DNA of 64,000 nucleotides from an uncultured bacterium (GCA_938018055.1 CALIKL010000023.1:1-64000); one strand, 5' to 3'. Shown: positions 39,258 to 50,561, counted from the stretch's first letter. The notes: generated by a model from the letters alone, not told the origin. Numbers and translations: made by a program.

Positions 39258-40156
39258 TACTGGATACCCGTTCCTGTCCAGCCCTCGGGCCCTTCGATGC
39301 CCAGGTCTCCCAAGGCTATCTGAAGGACATCGGCATCGCCGTCCTTGTGCGTGGTATAGAACAGGATTGACCCGTCGCGACTGACCCACGGGCCGTACTC
39401 ATACTCAGAAGAGTTCACAGCGGAGCCCAGGTTTGCCGGGCTGCTCCAACCCTCTTCTTCGGCAAACGATATCCAGAGATCATCTCCTCCGAATCCTTCC
39501 TCGCCATCCTTACGACTGAAAATCACGTAGCGTAGCGCCGGATCAACCCAGATATCAGCCTCCGACTGGGCACTGCTGACCGGAGCGCCAACAGGAGTCA
39601 CCTCGTATCCTTCAATACCCAACTCAGCGCGATAGAAATCCGCCTGGCCCATTCCTCCTTCGCGATCGGAAGCAAAAAAGATGGATGCATCGCCAGCAAT
39701 ACTGGCGTGAAAGTCGTTTGCGTCGGAATTGATGGAAGGAATCGGTTCGGGTTCAAGCCATTCGATGCCATCATGCATGGCTATCCAAATGTTGAAGTCA
39801 TCGGCCTCGGTCTCGCCGGGAAGCGGGCGGTCGGAAGCGAACAGCATGGCGTCCAATCCCGGATAGAATCGGGCGCCCCGATCATTATATGTACCCGAGA
39901 ATGGAAGAATAGCGGGCTCAGACCACCCCTCTTCCGTTTGCTCAACGCCCCATAATGTGTGGCCTGACCAACCCTCTTCGTGGCGACCAAAGACCAACAC
40001 CGTGCCAGCAGCGTTACGAGTGAACCAGGACTCGCCAGCGTCTGTCGTAAGAGCATATAGAGGATCTGAAGAAAGGGATTCAGACGGGGTGTCCTGTCCT
40101 GGCGTGCAGCCAATGGCCACAAAGGATAGAATCAAAAGAGAAAAGACAATTCTCAT
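39257..40156 (-). CDS. PD40/WD40-like beta-propeller lipoprotein
   Basis: 'LILSFVAIGC' lipobox; repeated 'IFFASDREGGMGQADFYRAEL', 'YVIFSRKDGEEGFGGDDLWISFA'. Confidence 0.75.
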   Translation of the reverse strand: MRIVFSLLILSFVAIGCTPGQDTPSESLSSDPLYALTTDAGESWFTRNAAGTVLVFGRHEEGWSGHTLWGVEQTEEGWSEPAILPFSGTYNDRGARFYPGLDAMLFASDRPLPGETEADDFNIWIAMHDGIEWLEPEPIPSINSDANDFHASIAGDASIFFASDREGGMGQADFYRAELGIEGYEVTPVGAPVSSAQSEADIWVDPALRYVIFSRKDGEEGFGGDDLWISFAEEEGWSSPANLGSAVNSSEYEYGPWVSRDGSILFYTTHKDGDADVLQIALGDLGIEGPEGWTGTGIQ

Positions 40157-40240
40157 GAGGGGAAGTTATCACGCTGGTGGAAGAATGCGTCTTACACGAC
40201 CCAATCCCGTACGGGTTGCCTGTGCAGGTCGGATACAAAA

Positions 40241-40271
40241 ATGCGCGCCCGGCCAAGGGCCGGGCGCGCAT
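40241..40271 (-). terminator. Intrinsic terminator of the atpD-atpC transcript
   Basis: ATGCGCGCCCGGCC-AAG-GGCCGGGCGCGCAT perfect 14-bp stem; TTTTTG follows on the minus strand. Confidence 0.9.
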
Positions 40272-40294
40272 CCTTAAAATCACGTCAAACGATT

Positions 40295-40702
40295 CTAGCG
40301 GTTCTTACCTACCGACCCCATCGCTACACGAACACGGTTTCGAGCCCGCTCAAGCGCTGCAGCCATTTCAGCGCGGGCTTTCGGGTCCGCATTGGCCAAG
40401 GCATCCGCAGCGCGTTGTTCAGCCGCTTTGGCGCGCTCGACATCGATGTCGGAGGCCAGCTCGATGGTTTCCGCTACGACACTGACCATGTTGTTCTGTA
40501 CTTCGACGAAACCGCCGGAAGTAGCGAACGTGATGGCGCTGCCGGACGAATCGGTCACGACGATTGAACCAATCTCGATGGCAGCGATCATCGGAGCATG
40601 GTTTTTGAGAACCTCAAATGATCCCTCTACGCCGGGTGCTTTGACCCGTGCGGCGTCACCGCTGTACACGCGACCCGATGGCGATACGATTTCTACGACC
40701 AT
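40295..40702 (-). CDS. atpC: ATP synthase F1 epsilon subunit
   Basis: 'VEIVSPSGRVYSGDAARVKAPGVEGSFEVLKNHAPMIAAIEIG'. Confidence 0.92.
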   Translation of the reverse strand: MVVEIVSPSGRVYSGDAARVKAPGVEGSFEVLKNHAPMIAAIEIGSIVVTDSSGSAITFATSGGFVEVQNNMVSVVAETIELASDIDVERAKAAEQRAADALANADPKARAEMAAALERARNRVRVAMGSVGKNR

Positions 40703-40740
40703 GATGCCTGTGGCTAGGTGTGATTCGTGAAGGCGATGGC

Positions 40741-42306
<1,566 letters not shown>

Positions 42307-42528
42307 TCACTGGGAGGAGCCAATGGCCAATCCTTATGATCTGGCCGTGTGTGCGCCTTCTGGCTTAGAATCAGAAAAATAAGGTTATGCTCCGGTGGAT
42401 GCCTGTAGACCCGGTGTAACCATCGCAAAGAAACGGGGAATTTGCCTCTTCAACAGATGTTCATTTTTCTGCGTTTTTCGGCCATCTACGTATATATTGA
42501 GCTCCCCTTTCCACGTACCTGCGGATCC

Positions 42529-45063
42529 ATGAAACGTCTTTACACCCTGATCATCTTGATGGTCTTCATGAGCGGCTCCGTGCAGGCACAGGGCCTGCCC
42601 ACCATTGCTTCGAAGACGGAATCGCTGGAGGCTCTGGAGGGTTTCTTTACCCTGTATTGGGATGATGCCGGGGGCAAAGTCTGGTTGGAGATTGATCGCT
42701 TCAGGGACGATTTCATCTACCAGGTTTCGCTGGCCGCGGGTCTGGGATCGAATGATATCGGGCTCGATCGCAACCAATTGGGACCTACCCGAATTGTGCA
42801 TTTTGAACGTCATGGTCCCAAGGTTCTGCTCAAGGTCCCTAACCTGGACTACATCGCCTCGTCGGAAAATGCATCTGAACGCCAGTCCGTTGCCGAGGCA
42901 TTTGCAGCTGGCGTATTGCACGGTTTCGACATTGTCGCAGAAGAAGACGGTCGTGTCCTGGTGGACGCTACTTCATTCGTCGTTCGCGATGCCCACGGCG
43001 CTGCATCAACGCTTCGTCGCAGAGGAGAGGGCACCTTTCGCGTTGATGGATCCCGGTCCGTGCCCTACCGCGAGAACACCAAAAGCTTCCCCCGAAACAC
43101 GGAAATGGAGGCGCTACTGACCTTCACATCAGACAGCCCGGGCGGACAGGTCCGTACGGTGGCTGCTGCTCCCGAAGCCTTTGCCCTGCGTCAGCGCCAC
43201 TCGTTCATTGCCCTGCCGGATCCTGGATTCGAGCCGCGCGAACACGATCCGCGAGCGGGATACTTTGGTCCCAGCTTCATGGACTACTCGACACCCATCG
43301 GTGAAGACATGCGCGTGCGCTACATCTCGCGCCATCGTCTGGAGAAGAAGGACCCTTGGGCAGCCGTATCCGAAGCCGTTGAGCCGATTGTCTACTACCT
43401 GGACAACGGTACACCCGAACCGGTTCGAACCGCGCTTCTGGAGGGCGCCCGCTGGTGGAATCAGGCTTTTGAGGCTGCTGGCTATCGCGACGCGTACCGG
43501 GTGGAAGTTCTCCCAGAAGGTGCCGACCCGCTGGACGTCCGCTACAACATCATCAACTGGGTTCATCGTTCTACCCGAGGGTGGAGCTATGGATCGAGCA
43601 TCACAGACCCTCGAACGGGAGAGATCATCAAAGGGCACGTCCTTCTCGGATCCCTGCGTGTGCGTCAGGACTATTTGCTGGCTGAAGGACTTCTGAATCC
43701 CTACGACCCCGTCGCCGGTATTCAGACTTCAGAAAACGATCCAATGCTGACTATGGCACTGGCCCGTATCCGCCAGTTGTCCGCCCATGAAGTGGGGCAC
43801 ACGCTCGGCCTTCAACACAACTTCTCGGCCTCGGTCAACAACCGATCCTCGGTCATGGACTACCCCGCTCCGTTGGCTGAGCTCGATGCCCGTGGGCGGG
43901 TGGTACTCAACCAAGCCTACGACTCGGGAATCGGAGAGTGGGACAAATTCGCTATCCGATACGGTTACTCGGATTTCCCGGATGGTATGGATGAGAAAAC
44001 AGCGTTGGAGTCCATACTCCGGGAATACATGGATGCCGGCTGGGAATTCATCACGGACAATGATGCCCGTCCTGCCGGGGGCGCTCATCCAACGGCTCAT
44101 CTTTGGGACAACGGAGAAAGCGCCGTCGAGGCGCTGGAACGGGAGATGGCCGTACGTACAGCTGCTCTGGGCAACTTCGGTATTGGCACCATCCGCCCCG
44201 GTCGCCCTGCGGCTATGATGGAAGAGGTTCTCGTACCGCTCTATCTGCGCCATCGGTATCAACTGGATGCCGTTGCCAAGTTGGTCGGTGGTGTTCGCTA
44301 TACGTACAACGTTCGGGGTGACGGCCAGGACTACCCACAAGCTGTGAATCCACGCGACCAGGTTCGGGCCATGGACGCCATGCTGGATGCCGTGACGCCT
44401 GAGCAACTGGCCCTACCTCGTCACATTCGGACCCAGATTCCGCCAAGACCTCCTGGATACGGTCAACACCGAGAGCTCTTTGGAGGCGACACGGGCTTGA
44501 TCTTTGACCCGTATGCCCCGGCAACGATTGTGGCCCAGCAGGTATTCAGTTTGTTGCTTGAACCATCACGTGCCGCTCGCCTGATGGTACAGCGGGATTT
44601 TGACGGTGGCCAGCCGGGTCTACTCGACATGCTAGTCAGGACGACCAACCATGTATGGCTGGAAGAGGAACCCGACAATCCCTACTCGGCTGAACTCCAG
44701 CGAATTACGCAGCAAGTCTGGACAGACCTGTTGATGGATGCGGCGCACTCCACACGCTACTCCCCTGCCGTACGAGCCCGGCTCACCCTGCACCTCAGGG
44801 ACATCCATGCCTGGCTGACCAATAATGCCAGCAACTCCGACGAAGAATCGCAGGCTCATCGGTTGGCGATCCTGGATGATGTAGACCGCTTCCTCTTCCG
44901 ACCCTTTCAGCCTGAAGAGGATCAGCGCAGCGTGACGACACCGCCTGGATCACCGATCGGATCGGGACCGGCTTGGAGCCTGCGCGTTGCGGAGAGAGCT
45001 TCGTGGCTGGATGCCTGGGTTGACGCTACGACGCTATGTCGTTTCGACGGTGAATGGGAGTAG
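42529..45063 (+). CDS. Secreted zinc-dependent metalloprotease (DUF5117/DUF4953-type)
   Basis: Signal peptide 'LYTLIILMVFMSGSVQAQ'; 'LSAHEVGHTLGLQHNFSASVNNRSSVMDYPAP'. Confidence 0.88.
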   Translation: MKRLYTLIILMVFMSGSVQAQGLPTIASKTESLEALEGFFTLYWDDAGGKVWLEIDRFRDDFIYQVSLAAGLGSNDIGLDRNQLGPTRIVHFERHGPKVLLKVPNLDYIASSENASERQSVAEAFAAGVLHGFDIVAEEDGRVLVDATSFVVRDAHGAASTLRRRGEGTFRVDGSRSVPYRENTKSFPRNTEMEALLTFTSDSPGGQVRTVAAAPEAFALRQRHSFIALPDPGFEPREHDPRAGYFGPSFMDYSTPIGEDMRVRYISRHRLEKKDPWAAVSEAVEPIVYYLDNGTPEPVRTALLEGARWWNQAFEAAGYRDAYRVEVLPEGADPLDVRYNIINWVHRSTRGWSYGSSITDPRTGEIIKGHVLLGSLRVRQDYLLAEGLLNPYDPVAGIQTSENDPMLTMALARIRQLSAHEVGHTLGLQHNFSASVNNRSSVMDYPAPLAELDARGRVVLNQAYDSGIGEWDKFAIRYGYSDFPDGMDEKTALESILREYMDAGWEFITDNDARPAGGAHPTAHLWDNGESAVEALEREMAVRTAALGNFGIGTIRPGRPAAMMEEVLVPLYLRHRYQLDAVAKLVGGVRYTYNVRGDGQDYPQAVNPRDQVRAMDAMLDAVTPEQLALPRHIRTQIPPRPPGYGQHRELFGGDTGLIFDPYAPATIVAQQVFSLLLEPSRAARLMVQRDFDGGQPGLLDMLVRTTNHVWLEEEPDNPYSAELQRITQQVWTDLLMDAAHSTRYSPAVRARLTLHLRDIHAWLTNNASNSDEESQAHRLAILDDVDRFLFRPFQPEEDQRSVTTPPGSPIGSGPAWSLRVAERASWLDAWVDATTLCRFDGEWE

Positions 45064-45123
45064 CAAAGACCACATAAAACCATGTGATGGTCCTGCGGTT
45101 GATCCCGCTCTCCTCGAATCGTC

Positions 45124-45987
45124 TTATTGAGGAGGAGCGATCCAGGTGTATTGATACAGTCCGACGCTTCCGAAAAAGCCATAGCCATCGACCACGTTGG
45201 ACATGACCCCGGGCTGCGCAAGGATTTCTGGGTCGAAGACACCCCCTGGAGGATCCCAATTCGAATCGAGCGCCCGAATTTGCAGCGTGATGGCGTGCAA
45301 CAGTGGCAGCGGGTCTGCCGGCCCCAGATTCAAAAATGAACGCATCAACGGCGCATCCCTCTGCATGTCCACATCAAATGCCCACCCACCGTCAGCCGTG
45401 CGTGATCCGACTCGGCCGTAGGGTACCTCCACATTCAAACCCTGCAAATCGTAAAACAGGGTCATATCCCATGGTGAGGCGATATCCGGCAGAATAACGC
45501 GAGCTGAGAAGCTGGAATCGGGACTGGCTTCGTATGGGAAAAACAGCCTGTCCGGGTTTGGAATCGTGGTAGGAAAGCGAGGGACGGTTGTTTCAGCCGT
45601 CGTCATCTTGCCATCGGAGCGAAGGATTTCCAATCGATAGGTCCGGCCCTGGCGAGCGAGGAATCGGCCTGTAAAAATATGCCCATAGGATCCATCGGAG
45701 AGCTGCCTCAACTGATGGGTCCAGCGCGTCGTTTCCCCGGAGGTCAGATCTGTCGTAGTGACCTGCGCATCAAAATTCCGGGTATCGGGTCGATCCGCGA
45801 GGATCTCTTCTGCAAATCGGGTGACTTGGATCACTCGGAGATGATGCACTGTTTCTGAGGCATCGATGAATCCGTACAGCGAATAATACCGGCCGTCATT
45901 CTCGAAAGGATCGAGAAAGGTGTCGCTGCATGACGTCAGCGACAGCAGCCCGAAGGCGATCAAAGGCATGAGGAAGCGAGAGCGCAT
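45124..45987 (-). CDS. DUF4249-like lipoprotein (no adjacent TBDR)
   Basis: 'MRSRFLMPLIAFGLLSLTSCSD' lipobox; beta-rich with 'YYSLYGFIDASETVHHLRVIQV'. Confidence 0.65.
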   Translation of the reverse strand: MRSRFLMPLIAFGLLSLTSCSDTFLDPFENDGRYYSLYGFIDASETVHHLRVIQVTRFAEEILADRPDTRNFDAQVTTTDLTSGETTRWTHQLRQLSDGSYGHIFTGRFLARQGRTYRLEILRSDGKMTTAETTVPRFPTTIPNPDRLFFPYEASPDSSFSARVILPDIASPWDMTLFYDLQGLNVEVPYGRVGSRTADGGWAFDVDMQRDAPLMRSFLNLGPADPLPLLHAITLQIRALDSNWDPPGGVFDPEILAQPGVMSNVVDGYGFFGSVGLYQYTWIAPPQ

Positions 45988-46042
45988 GGGGGTACAGGGT
46001 CCGATATTCAGGTACGAAATGCAAGACTGATTGCCGCACCCA

Positions 46043-46423
46043 TCAGTCGGCAGCCTCGGCAATGCACTCGATTTCAACGAGCGCTCCCAGCGGATTTTGT
46101 TTGACGGCAATCGTAGTTCGGGCCGGACGATGACCTTCAAAAATGTTGCCGTAGACCTCGTTCATACCCGCGAAATCATCCATGCTTTGCAAATAGACCG
46201 TGGTCTTGATCACGTCCACGAGTCCCAGCCCCAATCCATTCAACACCGTGGAAATGTTGAACAGTACGAGCCCCGTCTGCTCTTCGATGGTTTCCCCCAT
46301 GATCTGCATGGTCTTCGCATCCAACGGGGTCTGTCCGGACAGAAAGTAAAATGGGCCACTTCGTACGGCATGACAATAGGGTCCAATGGCTTCGGGGGCT
46401 CCGTCAACAAACAGGGTCTGCAT
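46043..46423 (-). CDS. RidA family reactive intermediate/imine deaminase
   Basis: 'GPYCHAVRSGPFYFLSGQTPLDAKT', 'VDVIKTTVYLQSMDDFAGMNEVYGNIF'. Confidence 0.92.
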   Translation of the reverse strand: MQTLFVDGAPEAIGPYCHAVRSGPFYFLSGQTPLDAKTMQIMGETIEEQTGLVLFNISTVLNGLGLGLVDVIKTTVYLQSMDDFAGMNEVYGNIFEGHRPARTTIAVKQNPLGALVEIECIAEAAD

Positions 46424-46541
46424 GGTTTTCCTCGATCAGGATTGGAAGCGGGATGGTACCAGTTTAGGGATGGCAGGCGAGTGGGACAATGAGCTCGTGA
46501 TTGGCCTGATGACGTGAAGTCACCCGTTTGGTCAAAACATG

Positions 46542-46574
46542 GCCGCCCCGTATGAACAGGTCATACGGGGCGGC
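46542..46574 (-). terminator. Strong hairpin downstream of the LVIVD gene
   Basis: GCCGCCCCGTATGA-ACAGG-TCATACGGGGCGGC perfect 14-bp stem; weak U tract on the minus strand. Confidence 0.65.
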
Positions 46575-46636
46575 GGAGTCCAATGCGCATTCACTCGATC
46601 ACGAGCTGGCGCAAAGCGTGATTGCGAGAGGATACG

Positions 46637-48664
46637 TCAAGAGCTCAGGCCACGCAGCGTCTCTACGAATAGCTGAACCTTGCGATCATCAGCACCGTCT
46701 AGACGATTTGCCATGTTGGTCAGCATGGTTGTCTGTTCAGCACCCGACATTCCCTCGGCGCGCTCAAGACCCATACGCATACGAGCCGTACGCTCCGGAG
46801 CCATTGAACCCGCGCGCTCCATTTGATCGAGATAGGCGTGGGCCAATGCAAAGCTGTGAGGCCAACGATACATGGGCTGGCCCTGCGCATTCAGGTAATC
46901 GAGCTGAACCGTATTGGCAGCCGCGATTTCATTTGCCGTCAGGTAATCGCTCGGTGTGAGTTCAAAAATGTCGAGACCGCGGGAAATTTCGGAGCTGACA
47001 ATCAAGCCGTTGTACCAATACACCGACCATGACCCCCCATTACCCTGCTGATCTGCATTGACCGGACCACGGTCGTGGAAACCGATTTCCGTCGGGTTGT
47101 TGATATCCGTCCAATCAATGACAGAGATCCCGCCCTGGTACCAGGATTGCACCCAGACATCGCGATCCGGAATCGGAATCAGTGATCCGTTATGGGCCAC
47201 ACAGTTCTCCACCGAGGTCTGCGGAGCAGGCAGCTTGTAGTAGCTGTGGAAGACCATTTCACCGTCTTCGATGGTAAAGTGCGCATTGGCACCCCACTCA
47301 ACGGGATCGTCTTCGCGGCACTTGGGCTGGCCACCGCCTCCCCACTCGTCAGTGAAGAGCACCTTCGTGGCATCGTTGTTGAACGTCGCCGAGTGCCAGT
47401 AGGAGAAGTTGGAGTCGGCAACGGCATCCATGCGGAACGGGTTGGCAGGATCAGAGATGTCCAGAAGCAGACCATACCCTTCACAGGCACCACCCGCCAA
47501 ATCCATTTCCGGATACAGTGTGATGTCGTGGCACTGTGTAGGCCCGCGACCGGGTCCTTCGTCTTCATCATCTGACATTCCGAAGCGAGCAGCAATCATT
47601 CCCGGAAGAGCTTCCCGGAATGCAGCACTGTCTGCGGCCGTTGCATCGCCTCCACCGCGACTCTGCATGAAGCCTGCCATGAATTGAGCAACGAATTGGT
47701 CCGGAAGCACACGCTCCTGGCCAAACAGCTCGACGACAAAGGCGCCGGCAGCTTTCGCTTCGTCAATGGCGCGCTGGTCAGCTGGGGACATGCCATGCGT
47801 TGGCGGTGCAACGAGATCCTCGAAGATCCGGGGAGAGCTGACGATGGCAGCTGTTTCCGGTGCGTCCAGAGGTACTTCGATGACTTCAATGCGGAAGAGG
47901 GCTGAATTCGGATCCTCGTCAGGAGCCATGGAAGAGCAGCCTGACAGTTCCGCATCCGGGCGGACACCCGCAGAACCGGAGACGTAGATCCAGACTTTGT
48001 CGTCCACATCGGGGTCCTTCAGTACGGAGTGGGTATGTGATCCGCGACACGTCTGGACATTGTGGATGTACTCCGGATTCTGGATATCCGAAATATCGAA
48101 GATGCGGATGCCGCGCAGGCGGTCTGCACTGATAGCCTCATCGACCCCTTGGGTACCACAGTCAAGACGACCGCTGGTGCCCTCACCGGAAACGAACATC
48201 AGATTACCGTAGACCGAGACATCGCTCTGCGAAGCTGGACACAAATAATCTTTCACGAGCTCCGGCATCGAAGGATCGGAGACATCCCAGATCATGACGC
48301 CGTTGTAGTTACCCTGGAAAACGTAGTCGCCCTGGAAGGCAAGGTCCGAATTCGTCACCCCGAGAAAATCCTCAGCAGGCGGGGTGGTAGAAAGCATGGA
48401 CAGGTTCCAAATGGCCTCCTCGGCATCGAAGAGCCCTGCTCCGAGCCCTATGCGGGGATCTGCTGGCGCCTCGGCGGACGCAGAGGCCATCCCTGCATCC
48501 ATCGCATCCATCGCAGGAGCGGCGTCAGCTGCGGGCATGGCATCACCAGCGTCCATCATGGAACCGGAAGAACATCCGGTAAGAAGTACGGCGACGAAAA
48601 ACACCGCCCAGAGCATATTACCGACCAGGCATGAACCACCGGGCCGACAGGAAAAACCATTCAT
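46637..48664 (-). CDS. LVIVD-repeat beta-propeller lipoprotein
   Basis: Lipobox 'VAVLLTGCSSG'; repeats 'GVMIWDVSDPSMPELVKDY', 'GIRIFDISDIQNPEYIHNV', 'LLLDISDPANPFRMDAV'; start codon uncertain (48616 or 48664). Confidence 0.82.
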   Translation of the reverse strand: MNGFSCRPGGSCLVGNMLWAVFFVAVLLTGCSSGSMMDAGDAMPAADAAPAMDAMDAGMASASAEAPADPRIGLGAGLFDAEEAIWNLSMLSTTPPAEDFLGVTNSDLAFQGDYVFQGNYNGVMIWDVSDPSMPELVKDYLCPASQSDVSVYGNLMFVSGEGTSGRLDCGTQGVDEAISADRLRGIRIFDISDIQNPEYIHNVQTCRGSHTHSVLKDPDVDDKVWIYVSGSAGVRPDAELSGCSSMAPDEDPNSALFRIEVIEVPLDAPETAAIVSSPRIFEDLVAPPTHGMSPADQRAIDEAKAAGAFVVELFGQERVLPDQFVAQFMAGFMQSRGGGDATAADSAAFREALPGMIAARFGMSDDEDEGPGRGPTQCHDITLYPEMDLAGGACEGYGLLLDISDPANPFRMDAVADSNFSYWHSATFNNDATKVLFTDEWGGGGQPKCREDDPVEWGANAHFTIEDGEMVFHSYYKLPAPQTSVENCVAHNGSLIPIPDRDVWVQSWYQGGISVIDWTDINNPTEIGFHDRGPVNADQQGNGGSWSVYWYNGLIVSSEISRGLDIFELTPSDYLTANEIAAANTVQLDYLNAQGQPMYRWPHSFALAHAYLDQMERAGSMAPERTARMRMGLERAEGMSGAEQTTMLTNMANRLDGADDRKVQLFVETLRGLSS

Positions 48665-48746
48665 GAGAATCACAGGTTGGGTGAAAAGGCAACCGCTAAT
48701 CAACGGCGATTAAGTAGAGTAATCAAGCACGGCGCTTGGCATGGGC

Positions 48747-49529
48747 TCATTTGTCTTCCGCCATGGCGTCCAACATCTTCCTCATCCGTGCGATTTCAGT
48801 TTTCTGGTCCACATTTATGTCCGTGGCAAGACGAAAAGCTTGCTCGTCGTTCCCTGCACCGTCGGTGGAGAACATCTTATCCACCATAACAATGGCGCCC
48901 TCATGGTGCTGGATCATGTAGGTAAGATAGAGCCGATCAAATTCGGAGCCGGTGGCCACGGCCAATTCTTCGAGTTGGGCCCGAGTCAGCATTCCAGGCA
49001 TCATGGAATGCTCGTGTCCCTGCCCCATGGTATGCTCCTGACCCGGGATGTGGATCATCAGATCCAGGCCATCAATATGGACTTCGGGCACCGGTTCGCC
49101 CCGGTTTTCAAGCCACCGCTGCATGGTAGCAATTTCATCCATCTGGGCATTGATGATGCGCGCAGAAAGCGTCTTGATGGAAGACGAGGCACCATTGGTA
49201 GGCGCCAATTCCGAAATGATCAGCGCCTGAGCGTGGTGGCCGATCATTCCGGTCATGAAGTCGACTTCGGCATCAGTGTACCGCGTCATGGCCTCGCGTT
49301 GACGCTCCCAGAAGATCGCCTCCATTTCTGCCAGATCTTGATCCGATGCCGTTTGCGGTGAATCGGATGGTATCGGAGCCTCAGAAATGCCTCCGGGCAA
49401 TGTCGCGGCACAGCCGACGGTCAGGCACAGGAGCATCAGTGGAATGAATCGTGCAAGAAGGGTCACGTCATCAGTGGAAATCGGGTTGAGCAGCACGAAC
49501 CCTGAAAGTACGGGGCACCATTTACACAA
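48747..49529 (-). CDS. DUF305 domain-containing lipoprotein
   Basis: 'DAEVDFMTGMIGHHAQALIISELA', 'LYLTYMIQHHEGAIVMVDKMF'; lipobox 'MLLCLTVGC'; likely real start is a GTG at 49466. Confidence 0.85.
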   Translation of the reverse strand: MCKWCPVLSGFVLLNPISTDDVTLLARFIPLMLLCLTVGCAATLPGGISEAPIPSDSPQTASDQDLAEMEAIFWERQREAMTRYTDAEVDFMTGMIGHHAQALIISELAPTNGASSSIKTLSARIINAQMDEIATMQRWLENRGEPVPEVHIDGLDLMIHIPGQEHTMGQGHEHSMMPGMLTRAQLEELAVATGSEFDRLYLTYMIQHHEGAIVMVDKMFSTDGAGNDEQAFRLATDINVDQKTEIARMRKMLDAMAEDK

Positions 49530-49553
49530 ACCTCATGAACCGTAAATCTTCCT

Positions 49554-49574
49554 TATTTAGATTAAGTCTAAATA
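49554..49574. promoter_or_regulatory. Palindromic operator candidate in the DUF305/CbiX-like divergent promoter
   Basis: TATTTAGA-TTAAG-TCTAAATA, perfect 8-bp arms, ~20-30 bp before the CbiX-like start. Confidence 0.55.
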
Positions 49575-49604
49575 CAGATAACGTTTGCCCCATTGCTCGA
49601 ACAC

Positions 49605-50561
49605 GTGAACACTTTCCGACTCCTCACCTACCTGTTGGCCATTGCTTTTCTGTCATCACCTGGTGTCCTTGCACAGGATGCCTTGGCTGTCCAGTCGAAG
49701 GGGCTCCAGTCCCGTTCAAGTGAGCAGTCCGGCCTTCTGGTTATGGCCCACGGGGGCTCGGATGACTGGAATCAAGCCGTGATCGACGCCGTGGAACCGC
49801 TGCGTACCGAAGCGCCGGTGGCCATCGCATTTGGTATGGCCAATCCACACACGCTACAGGAGGCGGTGGACAAGCTGGAAGCGCAGGACGTGACCCGTAT
49901 CGAAGTCATTCGCCTGTTCATTTCTGGTGATTCGTTCCTCGAAGCAACGGAATATGCATTTCATATTCGCCAGGAAAAGCCACCTGGACGGTTCATGCAC
50001 GAACCGTTTCCGCTGCGACTGAATGTACCTGTGCAACTGAGCAGTCGGGGGCTGATGGATGTCACCCACCTCGGAGGGATCCTGGCTGATCGTACGCAGC
50101 CGCTGATGGACAACCCTGAGAATGAATCCGTCCTCGTGATAGGACACGGTCCAGGCAGCGACGAAGAGAATGCGCGATGGATAGCCCGCATGGATGCCAT
50201 GGCAGACTCAGTGCGCCATCTGGCTCCATTCCACACGGTTGAGGTCATCACATTGAGAGAAGATTGGACGGGGAAACGGGAAGCAGCAGAAGCTGCGATC
50301 CGTGATTTCATGGAAGAAGAACAGGCGGCTGGCAGGAGCGTGCTGGTCGTTCCGTTCCGTCTGAGAGGATTCGGGCCGTACGCCGATGTACTCGAAGGAT
50401 TTGCGTACCAAGCGGATCACAACGGCTTTTTGCCGGATGCACGTATCACGGATTGGATTCGCGCAGAGTTTGACATGCTGAAGCACCTGCCTCCACGCTC
50501 GGTCACCTCTTCCTGCGAGCCGATCCGTACCTCCAGTCCCAGTCCCGGACACACACATTGA
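49605..50561 (+). CDS. Secreted CbiX/sirohydrochlorin chelatase-like protein
   Basis: Signal peptide 'VNTFRLLTYLLAIAFLSSPGVLAQ' (GTG start); two chelatase-like halves 'LLVMAHGGSDDWNQAV' and 'VLVIGHGPGSDEENARWI'; C-term 'SPGHTH'. Confidence 0.7.
   Translation: MNTFRLLTYLLAIAFLSSPGVLAQDALAVQSKGLQSRSSEQSGLLVMAHGGSDDWNQAVIDAVEPLRTEAPVAIAFGMANPHTLQEAVDKLEAQDVTRIEVIRLFISGDSFLEATEYAFHIRQEKPPGRFMHEPFPLRLNVPVQLSSRGLMDVTHLGGILADRTQPLMDNPENESVLVIGHGPGSDEENARWIARMDAMADSVRHLAPFHTVEVITLREDWTGKREAAEAAIRDFMEEEQAAGRSVLVVPFRLRGFGPYADVLEGFAYQADHNGFLPDARITDWIRAEFDMLKHLPPRSVTSSCEPIRTSSPSPGHTH

Noticed and set aside
39258-39389. N-terminal extension of the D-threonine aldolase-like ORF
   Set aside because: Overlaps the upstream propeller gene; ATG at 39257 (MPDYVADIPTPAVLV) fits the family start.
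46575-46636. Minus-strand peptide ending ...RNHALRQLVIE* after the LVIVD gene
   Set aside because: Only ~17 residues open between stops; no supporting homology visible, so not reported as a remnant.
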